Origin: Samsonia erythrinae
Lineage (GTDB): Bacteria > Pseudomonadota > Gammaproteobacteria > Enterobacterales > Enterobacteriaceae
Assembly: GCF_004342665.1 (NCBI RefSeq)
Contig: NZ_SMBY01000001.1
Span: forward strand, 248,001-312,000
Direction: 5' to 3'
Length of the DNA stretch: 64,000 bases
Each line of letters opens with the position of its first letter. The stretch's first letter is position 1. Made by a program: the position numbers and the translations under genes. The notes under the pieces were generated by a model. That model worked only from the letters and a program-made list of their open reading frames with translations. It ran no database searches and was not told the DNA's origin. Of the stretch, positions 63,126 through 64,000 are shown piece after piece.

Positions 63126-63730
63126 TGCAGACGAGTCCGCTTCTTGAATCCCTGATGGAAGCATTACGCTGCCTGCCGGGCGTTGGGCCTAAGTCAGCGC
63201 AGCGTATGGCGTTTCATCTGCTGCAACGTAACCGCAGCGGCGGCATGCGTCTGGCGCAGGCTCTGACGCGGGCGATGTCTGAAATCGGTCACTGTGCCGA
63301 TTGTCGGACGTTTACCGAGCAGGATGTTTGCACGATTTGCTCGAATCCACGTCGCCAGCAAAATGGCCAGATTTGCGTTGTGGAAAGTCCGGCGGACATT
63401 CATGCTATTGAACAGACGGGGCAGTTCGCTGGCCGTTACTTCGTACTGATGGGGCACCTTTCGCCGCTTGATGGTATTGGCCCGGATGATATTGGTCTGG
63501 GACGGTTGGAGGAGCGCCTGCAAACGGAGCCGATCGGCGAAGTGATTCTGGCGACTAATCCGACGGTGGAAGGAGATGCCACGGCGAACTATATCGCCGA
63601 ACTGTGCGCGCAACATGGCGTCATGGCCAGCCGCATTGCGCATGGCGTGCCTGTCGGTGGTGAATTGGAAATGGTGGACGGCACAACGCTTTCCCATTCG
63701 CTTGCCGGTCGTCAGCCTTTCAGGTTTTAG
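63125..63730 (+). CDS. recR: Recombination mediator protein RecR
   Basis: The 201-residue protein acts with RecO and RecF to load RecA on gapped DNA. The N-terminal helix-hairpin-helix ([20 protein letters not shown]), the four-cysteine zinc finger ([19 protein letters not shown]), the Toprim domain (about 80-175) and the C-terminal Walker-B-like region are in order. It is coupled to ybaB. Confidence 0.97.
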
Positions 63731-63737
63731 TCCGTAT

Positions 63738-63755
63738 AGCCGCCGTTCGGCGGCT
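63738..63755 (+). terminator. Hairpin after recR
   Basis: AGCCGCCG and CGGCGGCT (GT/TC apex) lie 8 bases after the recR stop, with no T run. The last 245 bases of the window show no further gene; in E. coli htpG comes next. Confidence 0.5.
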
Positions 63756-64000
63756 ACTGATACGCTCGTTCTTGTACAACATCAGGCGTGAGGGCTGAGG
63801 GCAATGTGGTTTGCGCCTGGAACCTACCCGCTTTGCGACCGTCAATCCTCTGTTTTTCCGTGACAGACAGGGCGTTAGCGTTCTGTGATCCTTTTCTCCT
63901 TTCGCTATTTTCCCGGTGGACAACGGTATGTTCCAAACGTATATTCAATTTGAATTATAAATCAATGTTGCATATATATGCAGAATTGATAGTACCCGGC

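Overview
The window is a stretch of ordinary chromosome from a member of the Enterobacterales, most likely a soft-rot Pectobacteriaceae (Pectobacterium or Dickeya type). The protein sequences and gene order follow the Escherichia coli K-12 block that runs from acpH-queA-tgt to dnaX-ybaB-recR, almost gene for gene. I see no prophage, insertion sequence, integron or CRISPR array. The family-level placement is inference from overall resemblance. The order-level placement is secure.

Layout. 1-1.7 kb: start of an MscS-type channel, a 2-Cys peroxiredoxin and acpH. 1.9-7.5 kb: queA-tgt-yajC-secD-secF (queuosine tRNA modification and the Sec accessory complex). 7.5-7.9 kb: a hairpin-rich repeat element where E. 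coli has yajD-tsx. 7.9-12.9 kb: yajI, then nrdR-ribD-ribE-nusB-thiL-pgpA. 12.9-16 kb: dxs-ispA-xseB (isoprenoid precursors, exonuclease VII). 16.2-21.3 kb: thiI, yajL/panE, yajQ, yajR. 21.5-26.3 kb: cyoABCDE, the cytochrome bo3 oxidase. 26.7-29.5 kb: ampG, yajG, bolA. 29.8-38.9 kb: a proteostasis cluster (tig, clpP, clpX, lon, hupB, ppiD), with heat-shock promoter sequences visible upstream of clpP and lon. 39-42.5 kb: ybaV, fadM, queC, then a cysteine desulfhydrase, an unknown membrane protein and decR. 43.1-48.7 kb: mdlAB, then glnK-amtB behind a textbook sigma-54/NtrC promoter. 48.7-51 kb: tesB, ybaY, ybaZ and the 4.5S RNA gene. 51.4-58.4 kb: hha-tomB, a Zur-box-controlled rpmE2-rpmJ2 pair, acrB-acrA and divergent acrR. 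58.4-63.7 kb: rsmS, priC, ybaN, a tandem hairpin repeat, apt, dnaX with an intact programmed -1 frameshift signal, ybaB and recR.

Differences from E. coli mark the plastic spots. yajD-tsx, yajO, ybaE-cof, the ybaA-to-maa block and mscK are absent. A cysteine desulfhydrase plus a membrane protein sits beside decR. The zinc-independent L31/L36 paralogues sit between tomB and acrB. Two of the gene-loss junctions or neighbouring gaps (7.5-7.9 kb and 59.7-59.9 kb) carry a related hairpin element. In it the loop AGGGAT and the flanks are kept, while the stem sequence changes in a compensated way. This and a possible 21-residue hydrophobic peptide gene at 52489-52554 are the least explained things in the window. 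No clearly new multi-gene system is present.
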